From contig NZ_JANFMV010000001.1 of assembly GCF_024385575.1 (NCBI RefSeq), positions 3,439,681-3,503,680 of the forward strand: 64,000 bases of DNA, written 5' to 3'. Positions 1 through 7,507 of this stretch are shown here, piece by piece (position 1 is the stretch's first letter; each line of letters opens with the position of its first letter). Source of the DNA: Rhizobium sp. NRK18. GTDB lineage: Bacteria; Pseudomonadota; Alphaproteobacteria; Rhizobiales; Rhizobiaceae. The position numbers and the translations under genes were made by a program. A model generated the notes under the pieces. It made no database searches. It saw nothing but the letters and a program-made list of their open reading frames with translations, and was not told where the DNA came from.

Positions 1-306
1 AGTCGGTGGCTGTTCGGGAACGGCAATGCCGCCAAGCAGCGCCAGTTTCAGCGCCGCGCCAAACATGTCGTCGGGGTCGAGCCCGCGCACCCGGTCGAGC
101 GCGGCTATGGCGCCTTCGCCATTGCCGGCCTTTTCGCGATATTCGGCAAGACGAAACCATCCGGCAGCCCAGACCGGCGCGATCTCCAGCGCCTGCTCCA
201 TCAGTTCGGCCGCGCTTGCGGGCTCGCCGCCCTCGTCCAGCATGCGAGCGTAATCCGCCCGGCGGTCGGCAATGATATCGCCCGAGGAAAGCTGGTGCGC
301 CTGCAT
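1..306 (-). CDS. TPR-containing SAM-dependent methyltransferase-like protein, N-terminal part (partial)
   Basis: The minus strand is open from an ATG at 306 to the window edge (102 codons), so only the N-terminus is visible. The first ~90 residues are helical and TPR-like: they contain the phrase AAELMEQALEIAPVWAAGWFR, typical of a tetratricopeptide pair, then a second helix pair ending in RVRGLDPDDMFG. From memory, rhizobial proteins with this N-terminus continue into a class I methyltransferase domain, but that part lies outside the window, so the methyltransferase call is inference. No clear Shine-Dalgarno lies before the ATG. The two plus-strand open frames over the same bases are shadows. 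Confidence 0.55.
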   Translation of the reverse strand, partial: MQAHQLSSGDIIADRRADYARMLDEGGEPASAAELMEQALEIAPVWAAGWFRLAEYREKAGNGEGAIAALDRVRGLDPDDMFGAALKLALLGGIAVPEQPPT

Positions 307-459
307 GCAATGGGTTCCGAGGAGTAAGGGATGCGCGGCAATGACCGAAGTCACAAAAAAATACAAGTGGAATTTTATCCGACGGTGGTTGCGGGTCGCG
401 AAAACCTTGCAGCCGCGCGCAAGAGGCCTTATTTGAAGCGCCAAACAGGAGACCATCCG

Positions 460-726
460 ATGTCGGATCAGGCAAACAGATTCTTGGGCGATACGATCGG
501 CCGCACCATCGTCAAGCTGCTCGTCGTGTCGCTCATCGTCGGCTTCGTCATGAGCGCCTTCCACTGGTATCCGATCGACGTCTTCTACGCGATCCAGGAT
601 TTCTTCCGCGAATTGTGGCGCACCGGCTTTGCCGCACTCGGATCGGTCGGCCGCTATTTGGTGCTCGGCGCGACGATCGTCATCCCGGCCTTCATCATCC
701 TGCGGCTCTTGAACTATCGCCGCTGA
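460..726 (+). CDS. Small inner-membrane protein (DUF6460-like)
   Basis: The 88-residue protein starts at the ATG at 460, which has AGGAG at 447-451. The frame stays open upstream to 331, but that extension has no ribosome site and an atypical composition. Two hydrophobic helices are visible: about residues 15-40 (VKLLVVSLIVGFVMSAF) and 60-80 (LVLGATIVIPAFIILRLL), with a short amphipathic link. It resembles the rhizobial DUF6460 family of unknown function. The next gene begins 1 bp after its stop, so the two are probably cotranscribed. Confidence 0.75.
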   Translation: MSDQANRFLGDTIGRTIVKLLVVSLIVGFVMSAFHWYPIDVFYAIQDFFRELWRTGFAALGSVGRYLVLGATIVIPAFIILRLLNYRR

Positions 727-727
727 C

Positions 728-1237
728 ATGCAGGGCCAGTCGACACGCATAGCGCCCACGCGGCGTATGTTCTTCGCCGTCTCGGCCGCCGCCGCGGCGT
801 CCCTTCTGTCCGCCTGCACGACATCGAATGTGCTGAACACGGACGACGGCAACTCGGCCGACATGACCGCCGATGCCCTGCCGCTCGTCAACGACCTCAG
901 GGCCAAGAACGGCCTGCCGCCGCTGACGATCGATCGCAATGCCCAGTCGGCAGCACTCGACCAGGCCAGGCGCATGGCGCGGGCCGGCGAGATGCAGCAC
1001 AATATCGGCTTCGGCGCTGATTTCGCCAAGCGCATGAAGGGGCAGGACGTGCAGTTGCCGGCTGCCGAAAACATCGCCGCCGGGCAGAGAAGCACGCAAG
1101 ACGCGGTGACCGCCTGGATCAACTCCCCCAAGCACCTGAAGAACATGCTCGGCAGCTATAAGGGGCTGGGTGTCGCGGTGGCCAGAAATAGCGCTTCCGG
1201 AAACCGGCCCTATTGGTCCATGGTGCTGTCCGGCTGA
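728..1237 (+). CDS. CAP-domain (SCP/PR1-like) lipoprotein
   Basis: This 169-residue exported protein has an RR near the N-terminus, a hydrophobic segment (FFAVSAAAAASLLSAC) and a lipobox LLSAC, so Cys30 or so should be lipidated. Residues ~48-165 look like a CAP domain: LVNDLRAKNGLPPL, a His-containing helix around MQHN, AENIAAG and a C-terminal WINSPKHLKNML stretch. CAP proteins are envelope proteins of mostly unknown activity in bacteria. It follows the small membrane gene by one base and may be translationally coupled. The MATE transporter that follows is on the same strand. Confidence 0.82.
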   Translation: MQGQSTRIAPTRRMFFAVSAAAAASLLSACTTSNVLNTDDGNSADMTADALPLVNDLRAKNGLPPLTIDRNAQSAALDQARRMARAGEMQHNIGFGADFAKRMKGQDVQLPAAENIAAGQRSTQDAVTAWINSPKHLKNMLGSYKGLGVAVARNSASGNRPYWSMVLSG

Positions 1238-1260
1238 GGCGATTCCCGCCCGCCTTGATC

Positions 1261-2637
1261 ATGCATCCGGGGACCACCTGCTTGGATACGAGCACCGCCA
1301 CACCAGAGGGCCGGCAGCAGCCGTTCGACGTCACGCATCGCATCGTGCTGGCGATCGCCGTGCCGATGACGTTCGCCTATGTGTCGACGCCGCTGCTGGG
1401 CCTGACGGATACGGCCGTTCTCGGCCAGTTCGGACGCGCGGCGGATCTTGCCGGCCTCGGCGTCGCCGCGGTCATCTTCGATCTTGTCTTTTCGCTGATC
1501 AGCTTCATCCGCACCTCGACCACCGGTCTGGTGGCCCAGGCCTTCGGCCGCGACGACCGCGGCGAGGAAGAGGCCGTCTTCTGGCGCGCCGTGATCTCCG
1601 GCATTGCCGGTGGCGTGTCGCTGGTGATCCTGTCGCCGCTGATCCTCTATGCCGGACTTGCCGTCATCGGACCGGAACCGGCGGCGGCCGCCGTTGCGAC
1701 CACCTATTTCTACATCCGCATCCTGTCGAGCCCGGTGCGGCTCATCAACGATGCGCTGCTCGGCTATGTGCTCGGCAAGGGGCGGGGCACGATCGGTCTT
1801 CTGCTGCAGACGGTCCTCAACGGCACCAACATCGCGCTGTCGGTCTTTCTCGGCCTTGTCCTCGGCTACGGCGTCAGCGGGGTTGCCTGGGCGACGGTGA
1901 TCTCTGAAATCGTCGCTGCCGCGGCCGGATTCCTGATCGTCCTGCCGGCTTTCAAGGGGCAGCAGCATCCCTCGATGATACGCCTCTTTGAACGCGACAA
2001 GCTCATCGCGCTGTTTGCACTCAACCGCGACATCACCATCCGCTCGCTTTTGCTGGTCGCCTCTTTCGTGCTTCTGACCCGGGCCGGCGCCGCGATTTCC
2101 ACCGTCGTGCTCGCGGCCAATGCCGTGCTCATGAACTTCTTCATGATCTCGGCCTTCTTCCTCGACGGTATGGCGGCGGCGGCCGAACAGCTGGCCGGCC
2201 GCTCGATCGGCGCGCAAAACCTGATGGCATTCAGGAGATCCATCCGCCTGACGGCGCTCTGGTCGTTCGCCCTGTCCGGCTTTCTGGCAGCAGCCTTCCT
2301 GCTCTCCGGCTCGTCGGTCATCGCCTTCCTGACGACGGCAGAGACGGTGCGCGCGGCGGCAGTCGAGTATCTGCCATGGATGGCGCTGACCGGCATTACC
2401 GGGGCGCTCGCCTTCCAGATGGACGGGATCTACATCGGCGCGACATGGTCGAAGGAAATGCGCAACATGATGATCCTGTCCTTCGTCGGATACGTCATTG
2501 CGCTCGAAGCCCTGACGCCGCTGCTCGGCAATCACGGCGTCTGGCTGTCGCTCAACCTCTTCCTGTTCCTGCGCGGCGTGACGCTGGCAGCAGCGACGCC
2601 GCGGCAGATCCGTCAGAGTTTCCGATCGGCCCACTGA
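1261..2637 (+). CDS. MATE family efflux transporter (DinF subfamily)
   Basis: The ~458-residue polytopic membrane protein has about twelve hydrophobic segments and the MATE N-terminal signature around PMTFAYVSTPLLGLTDTAVLG, repeated in degenerate form in the second half. MATE proteins export cationic drugs or metabolites by Na+ or H+ antiport; the DinF branch is suggested by the LTDTAVLGQ motif. The frame opens at 1213 inside the lipoprotein gene. I prefer the ATG at 1261, although no strong ribosome site is visible, so the start is uncertain. Its 3' end overlaps the convergent pyrD by 25 bp. Confidence 0.85.
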   Translation: MHPGTTCLDTSTATPEGRQQPFDVTHRIVLAIAVPMTFAYVSTPLLGLTDTAVLGQFGRAADLAGLGVAAVIFDLVFSLISFIRTSTTGLVAQAFGRDDRGEEEAVFWRAVISGIAGGVSLVILSPLILYAGLAVIGPEPAAAAVATTYFYIRILSSPVRLINDALLGYVLGKGRGTIGLLLQTVLNGTNIALSVFLGLVLGYGVSGVAWATVISEIVAAAAGFLIVLPAFKGQQHPSMIRLFERDKLIALFALNRDITIRSLLLVASFVLLTRAGAAISTVVLAANAVLMNFFMISAFFLDGMAAAAEQLAGRSIGAQNLMAFRRSIRLTALWSFALSGFLAAAFLLSGSSVIAFLTTAETVRAAAVEYLPWMALTGITGALAFQMDGIYIGATWSKEMRNMMILSFVGYVIALEALTPLLGNHGVWLSLNLFLFLRGVTLAAATPRQIRQSFRSAH

Positions 2638-3701
2638 TCGACGCGGCTGCCGACGAGATCGGCGATGTTGCCGACGCCCTCGGTCGCGACCAGTTGCGAT
2701 AGACCGCGGACGATGCGACCGGCGAGGCCCGGACCTTCATAGACCATGGACGAATAGAGCTGCACGAGGTTGGCACCGGCCCTGATCTTTTCCAGCGCCG
2801 TCTCGCCGGAGTGAATGCCGCCGACGCCAATGATCGGCAGGTGCGGGCCGACGCGACGGCGCATCTTGGCAAGCACCGTGGTAGACAGGTCGAAGAGCGG
2901 CTTGCCGGAGAGCCCGCCCGCCTCGCCTGCCTGTGCATGGTCCTTCAGACCATCGCGACGCAGTGTCGTGTTCGAGACGATCAGACCGTCGAGATCATGG
3001 GCCAGGACTTCGGCCGCGATGTCGTCCATCCCCTCCTCGGTCAGGTCCGGTGCGATCTTGAGGAAAACCGGCACGCGCGATCCCGTACCGGCCGACAGAT
3101 CGTCACGGGTCGAAAGCACGGCCGAGAGGAGAGCCGCGAGGCTTTCGCGCGCCTGCAGATCGCGCAGGCCCGGCGTGTTCGGCGAGGAAATGTTGGCGGT
3201 GAAATAATCGGCAACCGCATGGAAGCGGCGGATGCCGGCCACGTAGTCGGCGATCCGGTCGGCACTGTCCTTGTTGGCGCCGATATTGACGCCGACGATG
3301 CCGCTGAAATTGCGCCCGGACAATCGCCCGAAGGCCGCGTCATGCCCGTCATTGTTGAAGCCGAGGCGATTGATGATCGCCTCATCCTTCACAAGCCTGA
3401 AGATGCGAGGCTTGGGATTGCCGGCCTGCGGCTTCGGCGTCAGCGTGCCGACTTCTGTGAAGCCGAAGCCCAGCCGCAAGAGCGCTTCCGGCACCTCGGC
3501 ATTCTTGTCGTAGCCGGCGGCCATGCCCAGCGGATTTGTAAAGGTGAGGCCCGCGATCTTCTGCTCGAGCTTCGGATCCGTCCTGATCCCGCAGGCCGGA
3601 ACGAGACCGGATTTCAGGGCGGCAATCGAGACCCCGTGGGCCTGTTCCGGATCCATCAGGAAAAGCGCCTTGCGGCCGAACATCTTGAACGGGTCGATCA
3701 T
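2613..3701 (-). CDS. pyrD: Dihydroorotate dehydrogenase (quinone), class 2
   Basis: PyrD oxidises dihydroorotate to orotate at the inner membrane with ubiquinone as acceptor, the fourth step of UMP synthesis. The 362-residue length and the short N-terminal amphipathic helix (MIDPFKMFGRKALFLMDPE) fit class 2. Family motifs are visible: NRLGFNNDG, NIGANKDS, the catalytic-serine loop NISSPNTPGLRDLQ, KIAPDLTEEG and the FMN phosphate loop IGVGGIHSG. The start overlaps the stop of the upstream DUF952 gene by 4 bp, indicating coupling. pyrE and pyrC are elsewhere in this window, so the pathway genes are not clustered. Confidence 0.97.
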   Translation of the reverse strand: MIDPFKMFGRKALFLMDPEQAHGVSIAALKSGLVPACGIRTDPKLEQKIAGLTFTNPLGMAAGYDKNAEVPEALLRLGFGFTEVGTLTPKPQAGNPKPRIFRLVKDEAIINRLGFNNDGHDAAFGRLSGRNFSGIVGVNIGANKDSADRIADYVAGIRRFHAVADYFTANISSPNTPGLRDLQARESLAALLSAVLSTRDDLSAGTGSRVPVFLKIAPDLTEEGMDDIAAEVLAHDLDGLIVSNTTLRRDGLKDHAQAGEAGGLSGKPLFDLSTTVLAKMRRRVGPHLPIIGVGGIHSGETALEKIRAGANLVQLYSSMVYEGPGLAGRIVRGLSQLVATEGVGNIADLVGSRVDQWADRKL

Positions 3702-4045
3702 GCGTCTAGCTCCGGGAACTGATGGCCGTCCGGTGCGAGCGGCAGGGGCTTTTCCCAGAGCACCGCGCCCAGGTCGAGATTGGCATAGAGATGCGGGAAG
3801 AGATCGCCGCCGCGCGACGGTTCAAACTTGAGAGCCTCGCCCAGGCGCTCCACGTCAACGGCGACAAGAAGCAGGTCCGTCTGACCGGCAAAATGCCGTG
3901 CGGCGGTCTCCCTGGCTTGGCTTGCCGTCGAGAAATGAATGTAGCCGTCAGTCAGATCGATCGCCGCGCCCTCAAAGACGCCCCTGGTTTTTGCTTCATC
4001 CCAAAGGCTTTTCGGAACAATCTTATAAATGACGCGTATCATCAC
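3698..4045 (-). CDS. DUF952 domain-containing protein
   Basis: This 115-residue cytosolic protein matches the DUF952 family in length and in its motifs: YKIVPKSLWDEAK near the N-terminus, DGYIHFSTASQARETAARHF in the middle, and LFPHLYANLDLGAV. The function of the family is not established; a fold related to ADP-ribosyltransferase-like glutathione-type enzymes has been proposed but I cannot test it. It starts at the first of two adjacent ATGs (4045 or 4042) and its stop overlaps the pyrD start by 4 bp, an arrangement common in rhizobia. Confidence 0.87.
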   Translation of the reverse strand: MMIRVIYKIVPKSLWDEAKTRGVFEGAAIDLTDGYIHFSTASQARETAARHFAGQTDLLLVAVDVERLGEALKFEPSRGGDLFPHLYANLDLGAVLWEKPLPLAPDGHQFPELDA

Positions 4046-4139
4046 TAGTCTCGCATAGCATCTTTCGCCCGGATTTGCCGGAAACGGCGGGCGATGTCCA
4101 CATCACAAACCGGGGCGGACGCGAAAAATGGAGGGTACA

Positions 4140-4550
4140 ATGTGGAAATGGCTGATCATCGGGCTGACGGCGGGGCTTTTTCCGCTTGCGGCGGTGGCAC
4201 AGGACGCGCCCAGCGGACGCTACCAGCTTCAACACTCGGAAGCGGGCTTTGTGCGGCTCGACACGGTAACCGGCGAAATGACCTACTGCAACGAGGCGGG
4301 CGGCGACCTGACCTGCCGTCCCTCGGCCAACGAGCGGGCTGCCTATCAGGAGGAAATCGACGACCTGTCGCGGCGCGTGCTCGCACTGGAACAGGCGCAA
4401 AAATCCGGAGCAACCAGCCAGGAAGGGCTGCCGAGCGACGAGGAGCTGGATCGGACCCTGTCCTTCATGGAAAAGTTCTTCCGCCGTTTCAAGGCGCTGA
4501 CGGACGAGTTCAGAGCCGACGATGAGGCAGACGCTGCGCCGAAAACCTGA
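4140..4550 (+). CDS. Exported hypothetical protein with coiled-coil
   Basis: I start this at the ATG at 4140 because GGAGGG sits at 4130-4135; an ATG at 4128 overlaps that site and is less likely. The 136-residue product begins with a signal peptide (MWKWLIIGLTAGLFPLAAVA, cleavage near AQD). A short domain with two cysteines (residues ~45-60, TYCNEAGGDLTCR) follows, then a charged helical segment that could form a coiled coil (residues ~65-90), then an acidic tail. I recognise it only as a conserved rhizobial exported protein of unknown function. It is divergent from the DUF952/pyrD pair. Confidence 0.7.
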   Translation: MWKWLIIGLTAGLFPLAAVAQDAPSGRYQLQHSEAGFVRLDTVTGEMTYCNEAGGDLTCRPSANERAAYQEEIDDLSRRVLALEQAQKSGATSQEGLPSDEELDRTLSFMEKFFRRFKALTDEFRADDEADAAPKT

Positions 4551-4726
4551 CGTGCGACAATGAGCGCTGAGGATTTTATTCCTTTTCTCTTTACTCCAAA
4601 GGCGGGCTTCACTATGGTGGGGCCGTCTCGGGAGCCGGGTGGTCGCTCCCGAAAGGCAGACTTCATTGCGGCGTTCCTGCCTTTGAAACAAACCCGACAA
4701 CGTATTTGCGGATCAGGGCCAGGGTA
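4551..4726 (+). other. Structured leader upstream of the S24 regulator
   Basis: No gene is seen in these 176 bases. They hold two perfect 8-bp inverted repeats: TCGGGAGC (4628-4635) with GCTCCCGA (4645-4652), and AAAGGCAG (4652-4659) with CTGCCTTT (4677-4684). The two stems share base 4652. Neither is followed by a T-run, so they are not ordinary terminators. They could be operators or a structured 5' UTR. Confidence 0.45.
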
Positions 4727-5392
4727 ATGCTTTCTCACCAGACCATTTGGGGCGCGATAGACGCTTTGGCCGAGGCCAACAAGCTGACGCCGTCAGGGCT
4801 CGCGCGCCGCGCCGGCCTCGACCCAACCGCATTCAACAAGTCGAAGCGCCTGTCGCCGGACGGACGTATGCGCTGGCCATCGACGGAATCGATCGCCAAG
4901 ATTCTCGATGCCACCGGCTCCCGCTTCGACGAATTCATAAGCCGTATCGAACCGGCAAACGGTGCATCAAAAATGCCCGGCGGCGCCTTTCCGCCGCAGC
5001 AATCGCCCATTCCCCTGCTGGGATTTGCGCAGGCCGGCGCGGGCGGCTTCTTCGACGATGGCGGATTTCCGGCAGGCCAGGGCTGGGACGAGGTGGACTT
5101 TCCCGCATCGCCCGCGCAAAAGCCCGGCGTCTACGCGCTCGAAGTGCAGGGCGACAGCATGATGCCTCTCTATCGGGACGGAGATGTGCTGATCGTCGAG
5201 CCCGGCGCGCAGGTCCGGCGCGGCGACCGCGTCGTCGTCAAGACACGCGAGGGCGAAGTCATGGCGAAGATCCTGATGCGCCAGACATCGAAGGCCGTCG
5301 AGCTGATGTCGCTCAACCCGGATCACCCCAATCGATCCTTCTCCACGGAGGACGTGGAATGGATCGCCCGCATCATATGGGCCAGCCAGTAG
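4727..5392 (+). CDS. HTH / S24 peptidase-fold (LexA-like) transcriptional regulator
   Basis: The 221-residue protein has an N-terminal helix-turn-helix (residues ~5-65, with LTPSGLARRAGLDPTAFNKSKR) and a C-terminal S24 domain (~95-220). The serine of the dyad is in GDSMMPLYRDGD and the lysine in VVVKTREGEVMAK, so the self-cleavage residues appear intact. A canonical Ala-Gly cleavage pair may be in FAQAGAGGF (residues ~100-108). The family includes phage CI-like and LexA-like repressors, but no phage genes are nearby, so I read it as a chromosomal regulator. The ATG at 4727 follows AGGGCCAGGG. Confidence 0.88.
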   Translation: MLSHQTIWGAIDALAEANKLTPSGLARRAGLDPTAFNKSKRLSPDGRMRWPSTESIAKILDATGSRFDEFISRIEPANGASKMPGGAFPPQQSPIPLLGFAQAGAGGFFDDGGFPAGQGWDEVDFPASPAQKPGVYALEVQGDSMMPLYRDGDVLIVEPGAQVRRGDRVVVKTREGEVMAKILMRQTSKAVELMSLNPDHPNRSFSTEDVEWIARIIWASQ

Positions 5393-5394
5393 GA

Positions 5395-6108
5395 ATGTTT
5401 TCTCTTCTGCGAAAACTGACCGTGCCGCTGGCCATGGTCGCGGCCGTCGAAATCTGGGTGCTGATGCTCGGTGCCGGCGCGGCACGGATCGAGGCGGGCG
5501 CGGTGTCACGACCATCAGCCCAGCTCACCACGACCGCAAGTGCAGCATCCGCCATGTCAGATGCTGCTACCGACGACCAGACGGTGATCGGCAGGGAAAC
5601 CCTGAAAGCCCGCCGGATCGCTCCGGACCAATTCGGTTACGCCGGCGTCAGCCCCGGGGAAACATTGGAGCGGATAAGCGCGCGCGCACCGCTCACGCCT
5701 CCCCAGAAGAGAGCGGAGAAGATGGCCGGCGACGGAATTCCCCGTCCAAACGCCCTGGCCGCAGGCATCATCGGCACGCCCGAGGGGCCGATCCGCCTGT
5801 GGGGCATCACTCCGACGGATCCCGAACGGCGCTGCCAGACCGGGCCGGATGACTGGCCCTGCGGCATGATGGCCCGCACCGCGATGCGGATGTTTATGCG
5901 CAACCGTACGATCGAATGCGAAGATCCGCTGGAAACCGCCGCCGACGGCATGCCGGTCAAGCGCTGCACGCTCGGCGGGCAGGATATCGCCGCATGGCTT
6001 GCCGGGCATGGTTGGGCCGAGCCAAGCACCGGCTCGCCATACGCGAAGGCGGCCGAGGAAGCCCGCGCCGCCGGCATCGGACTCTATGGCGGCGACGCCC
6101 GCCAGTAA
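5395..6108 (+). CDS. Exported SNase-like (thermonuclease fold) protein, active site doubtful
   Basis: The 237-residue protein starts 2 bp after the S24 regulator stop. It has a hydrophobic N-terminus (LTVPLAMVAAVEIWVLMLGAGAA), a variable linker and a C-terminal SNase-like domain from ~residue 120 (GPIRLWGI, ARTAMRMFM, DIAAWLAGHGWAE, AAEEARAAGIGLYGG). Active staphylococcal-type nucleases have an Asp/Glu pair after the RLxGI strand (GIDAPE); here it reads GITPTDPE, so the metal site is altered. I infer a secreted or membrane-anchored SNase fold that may not be catalytic. Rhizobial genomes carry several such proteins. Confidence 0.72.
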   Translation: MFSLLRKLTVPLAMVAAVEIWVLMLGAGAARIEAGAVSRPSAQLTTTASAASAMSDAATDDQTVIGRETLKARRIAPDQFGYAGVSPGETLERISARAPLTPPQKRAEKMAGDGIPRPNALAAGIIGTPEGPIRLWGITPTDPERRCQTGPDDWPCGMMARTAMRMFMRNRTIECEDPLETAADGMPVKRCTLGGQDIAAWLAGHGWAEPSTGSPYAKAAEEARAAGIGLYGGDARQ

Positions 6109-6195
6109 GGCCCGAGCGTCCGCCAGGTGCAGGCTTGCAAATCACCTGCCTGCAACTTAAATCCCGAAGGAAGCCAAGCAAGGGACGCCCACCAC

Positions 6196-6609
6196 ATGAA
6201 AATTCTGCTGACACCTCATGACGCGCTCATCTATGTGATGGTGATGGCATCGGCAGTCGACAGCGCCATGTCAGACGAAGAGCTCGGCCGCATCGGCCAC
6301 CTGGTGCAGACCATGCCTGTGTTTCGCGATTTCGATGACGATCGGCTGATCGAGGTGGCCCGCAAATGCGCCGAAATCCTCTCCGGCGCCGAAGGTCTCG
6401 ACATTGCGCTCGAGACGATCCGCGACGTGCTGCCGCCCCGGCTCTATGACACGGCCTATGCGCTGGCCGTGGAGCTTTCCGGTGCCGACCATATCGTCAA
6501 TGCCGAGGAAATCCGCTTCCTCCAGCTTTTGCGCGACCGCCTGAAGCTGGACAAGCTGACCTGCGCCGCCATCGAACGCAGCGCCATCGCCCGTTACCGC
6601 TGGCTCTGA
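6196..6609 (+). CDS. TerB-like (tellurite resistance TerB fold) protein
   Basis: This 137-residue acidic, all-helical cytosolic protein starts at the ATG at 6196. Residues ~5-130 fit the TerB/DjlA-N fold: an early helix LTPHDALIYVMVMASAVD, a conserved acidic turn DSAMSDEELGRI, and a second repeat with GADHIVNAEEIRFLQLLRD. TerB-like domains bind divalent metals and act as adaptors; this stand-alone version is common in alphaproteobacteria and its partner is unknown. No ter operon is present, so a tellurite role should not be assumed. Confidence 0.82.
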   Translation: MKILLTPHDALIYVMVMASAVDSAMSDEELGRIGHLVQTMPVFRDFDDDRLIEVARKCAEILSGAEGLDIALETIRDVLPPRLYDTAYALAVELSGADHIVNAEEIRFLQLLRDRLKLDKLTCAAIERSAIARYRWL

Positions 6610-6631
6610 CGAGGGGCCCAGCGAGCGCGAC

Positions 6632-7507
6632 CTAGAGGCCGTACGGGAAGTACCGGATGAAGATATCCTGCAATTTGCCGTCGCGCGACAGTGAGGCGAG
6701 CGCGTAGTCGAAGGCCGCTGCAAGCCCCTGATCCTTGCGGCGCGTCATGATCGAGAGGCCCTCGCCAAGGAAGCGCGTCGAATAATAGGGACCGTCGAAA
6801 AGCTTGCAGCATCCCTTCGAGGCGGTTCCATTGACCCAGAACGGCAACTGGATTCCGTCGGAAAACACCGCCGGAACCTCTCCTTTTTCCAGGCCTCGCA
6901 GCATGTCGCCCCTGGTGCCGTAGGCGCGCGGCTGGAGGTCCGGAAAGAAGGCCTTCAGCATTGCCTCATGGGCGCTTCCCGAAAGCACGCCGACGGCCTT
7001 GCCATTCAACGCCGCCGTCGCATCGTCACCTTCAAGCGCAGCTGCGGTGCGAATAGCAAAGCGCGCCGGCAAGAGCATGTAGGGCCGGGTAAACGACGCC
7101 TCCCGGCGGGTCTCTTCCGTCACTGCGATGCCGGCGATCACCGCCTCCCCCTCGCCTGCCGCGAGTGCGCCGGAAAGATCACCGAACGGAATGGCCTCAA
7201 CCTGGCATTTCGCCTCGATCCCCAGTTCACTGCAGATTGCCCGGGCAAGATCGATGTTGAAGCCGGACAGCCTGCCAGCCGGATCGATGAAATTGAAGGG
7301 CGGGAAATCGGTGGAGGTCAAAAAGCGGATCCGCGGCACGAGGCTCAAATCCGGCTTTTCCAGACGCTCATGCGCGTTGAAGAGCAGCGGCAGTTGCGGC
7401 ACCCCGACTTCATCGGCAAACACCGCCACTGCACCAGAAAGATGCAATGCGGTGAACATACCCAGCAATTTCCCCATAGTTTTGAGAGGTGCAACTTTAA
7501 AGATCAT
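6632..7507 (-). CDS. Extracellular solute-binding protein family 3 (amino-acid type)
   Basis: The 291-residue protein (281 if the inner ATG at 7477 is used) has a signal peptide ending near AVFADEVG and a type-3 periplasmic binding fold. Visible motifs are FLTSTDFPPFNFIDPAGRLSGFNIDLARAIC, then GEAVIAGIAVTEETRREASFTRPYM in the first lobe, and GKAVGVLSGSAHEAML in the hinge region. Such proteins deliver amino acids or opine-like ligands to ABC permeases or feed sensor kinases. No permease or ATPase gene is adjacent, so it is an orphan binding protein. It is divergent from the glycosyltransferase with a 54-bp gap. Confidence 0.85.
   Translation of the reverse strand: MIFKVAPLKTMGKLLGMFTALHLSGAVAVFADEVGVPQLPLLFNAHERLEKPDLSLVPRIRFLTSTDFPPFNFIDPAGRLSGFNIDLARAICSELGIEAKCQVEAIPFGDLSGALAAGEGEAVIAGIAVTEETRREASFTRPYMLLPARFAIRTAAALEGDDATAALNGKAVGVLSGSAHEAMLKAFFPDLQPRAYGTRGDMLRGLEKGEVPAVFSDGIQLPFWVNGTASKGCCKLFDGPYYSTRFLGEGLSIMTRRKDQGLAAAFDYALASLSRDGKLQDIFIRYFPYGL

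Noticed and set aside
1213-2634. Long minus-strand frame opposite the MATE transporter
   Set aside because: It has the low-complexity Arg/Gln/Asp composition of a shadow frame of a GC-rich gene.
4727-6108. Prophage remnant suggested by a CI/LexA-like S24 regulator
   Set aside because: No other phage genes, integrase or att repeats nearby; neighbours are ordinary chromosomal genes.
6196-6609. Tellurite-resistance operon
   Set aside because: Only a stand-alone TerB-like domain is present; no terZACDE genes.
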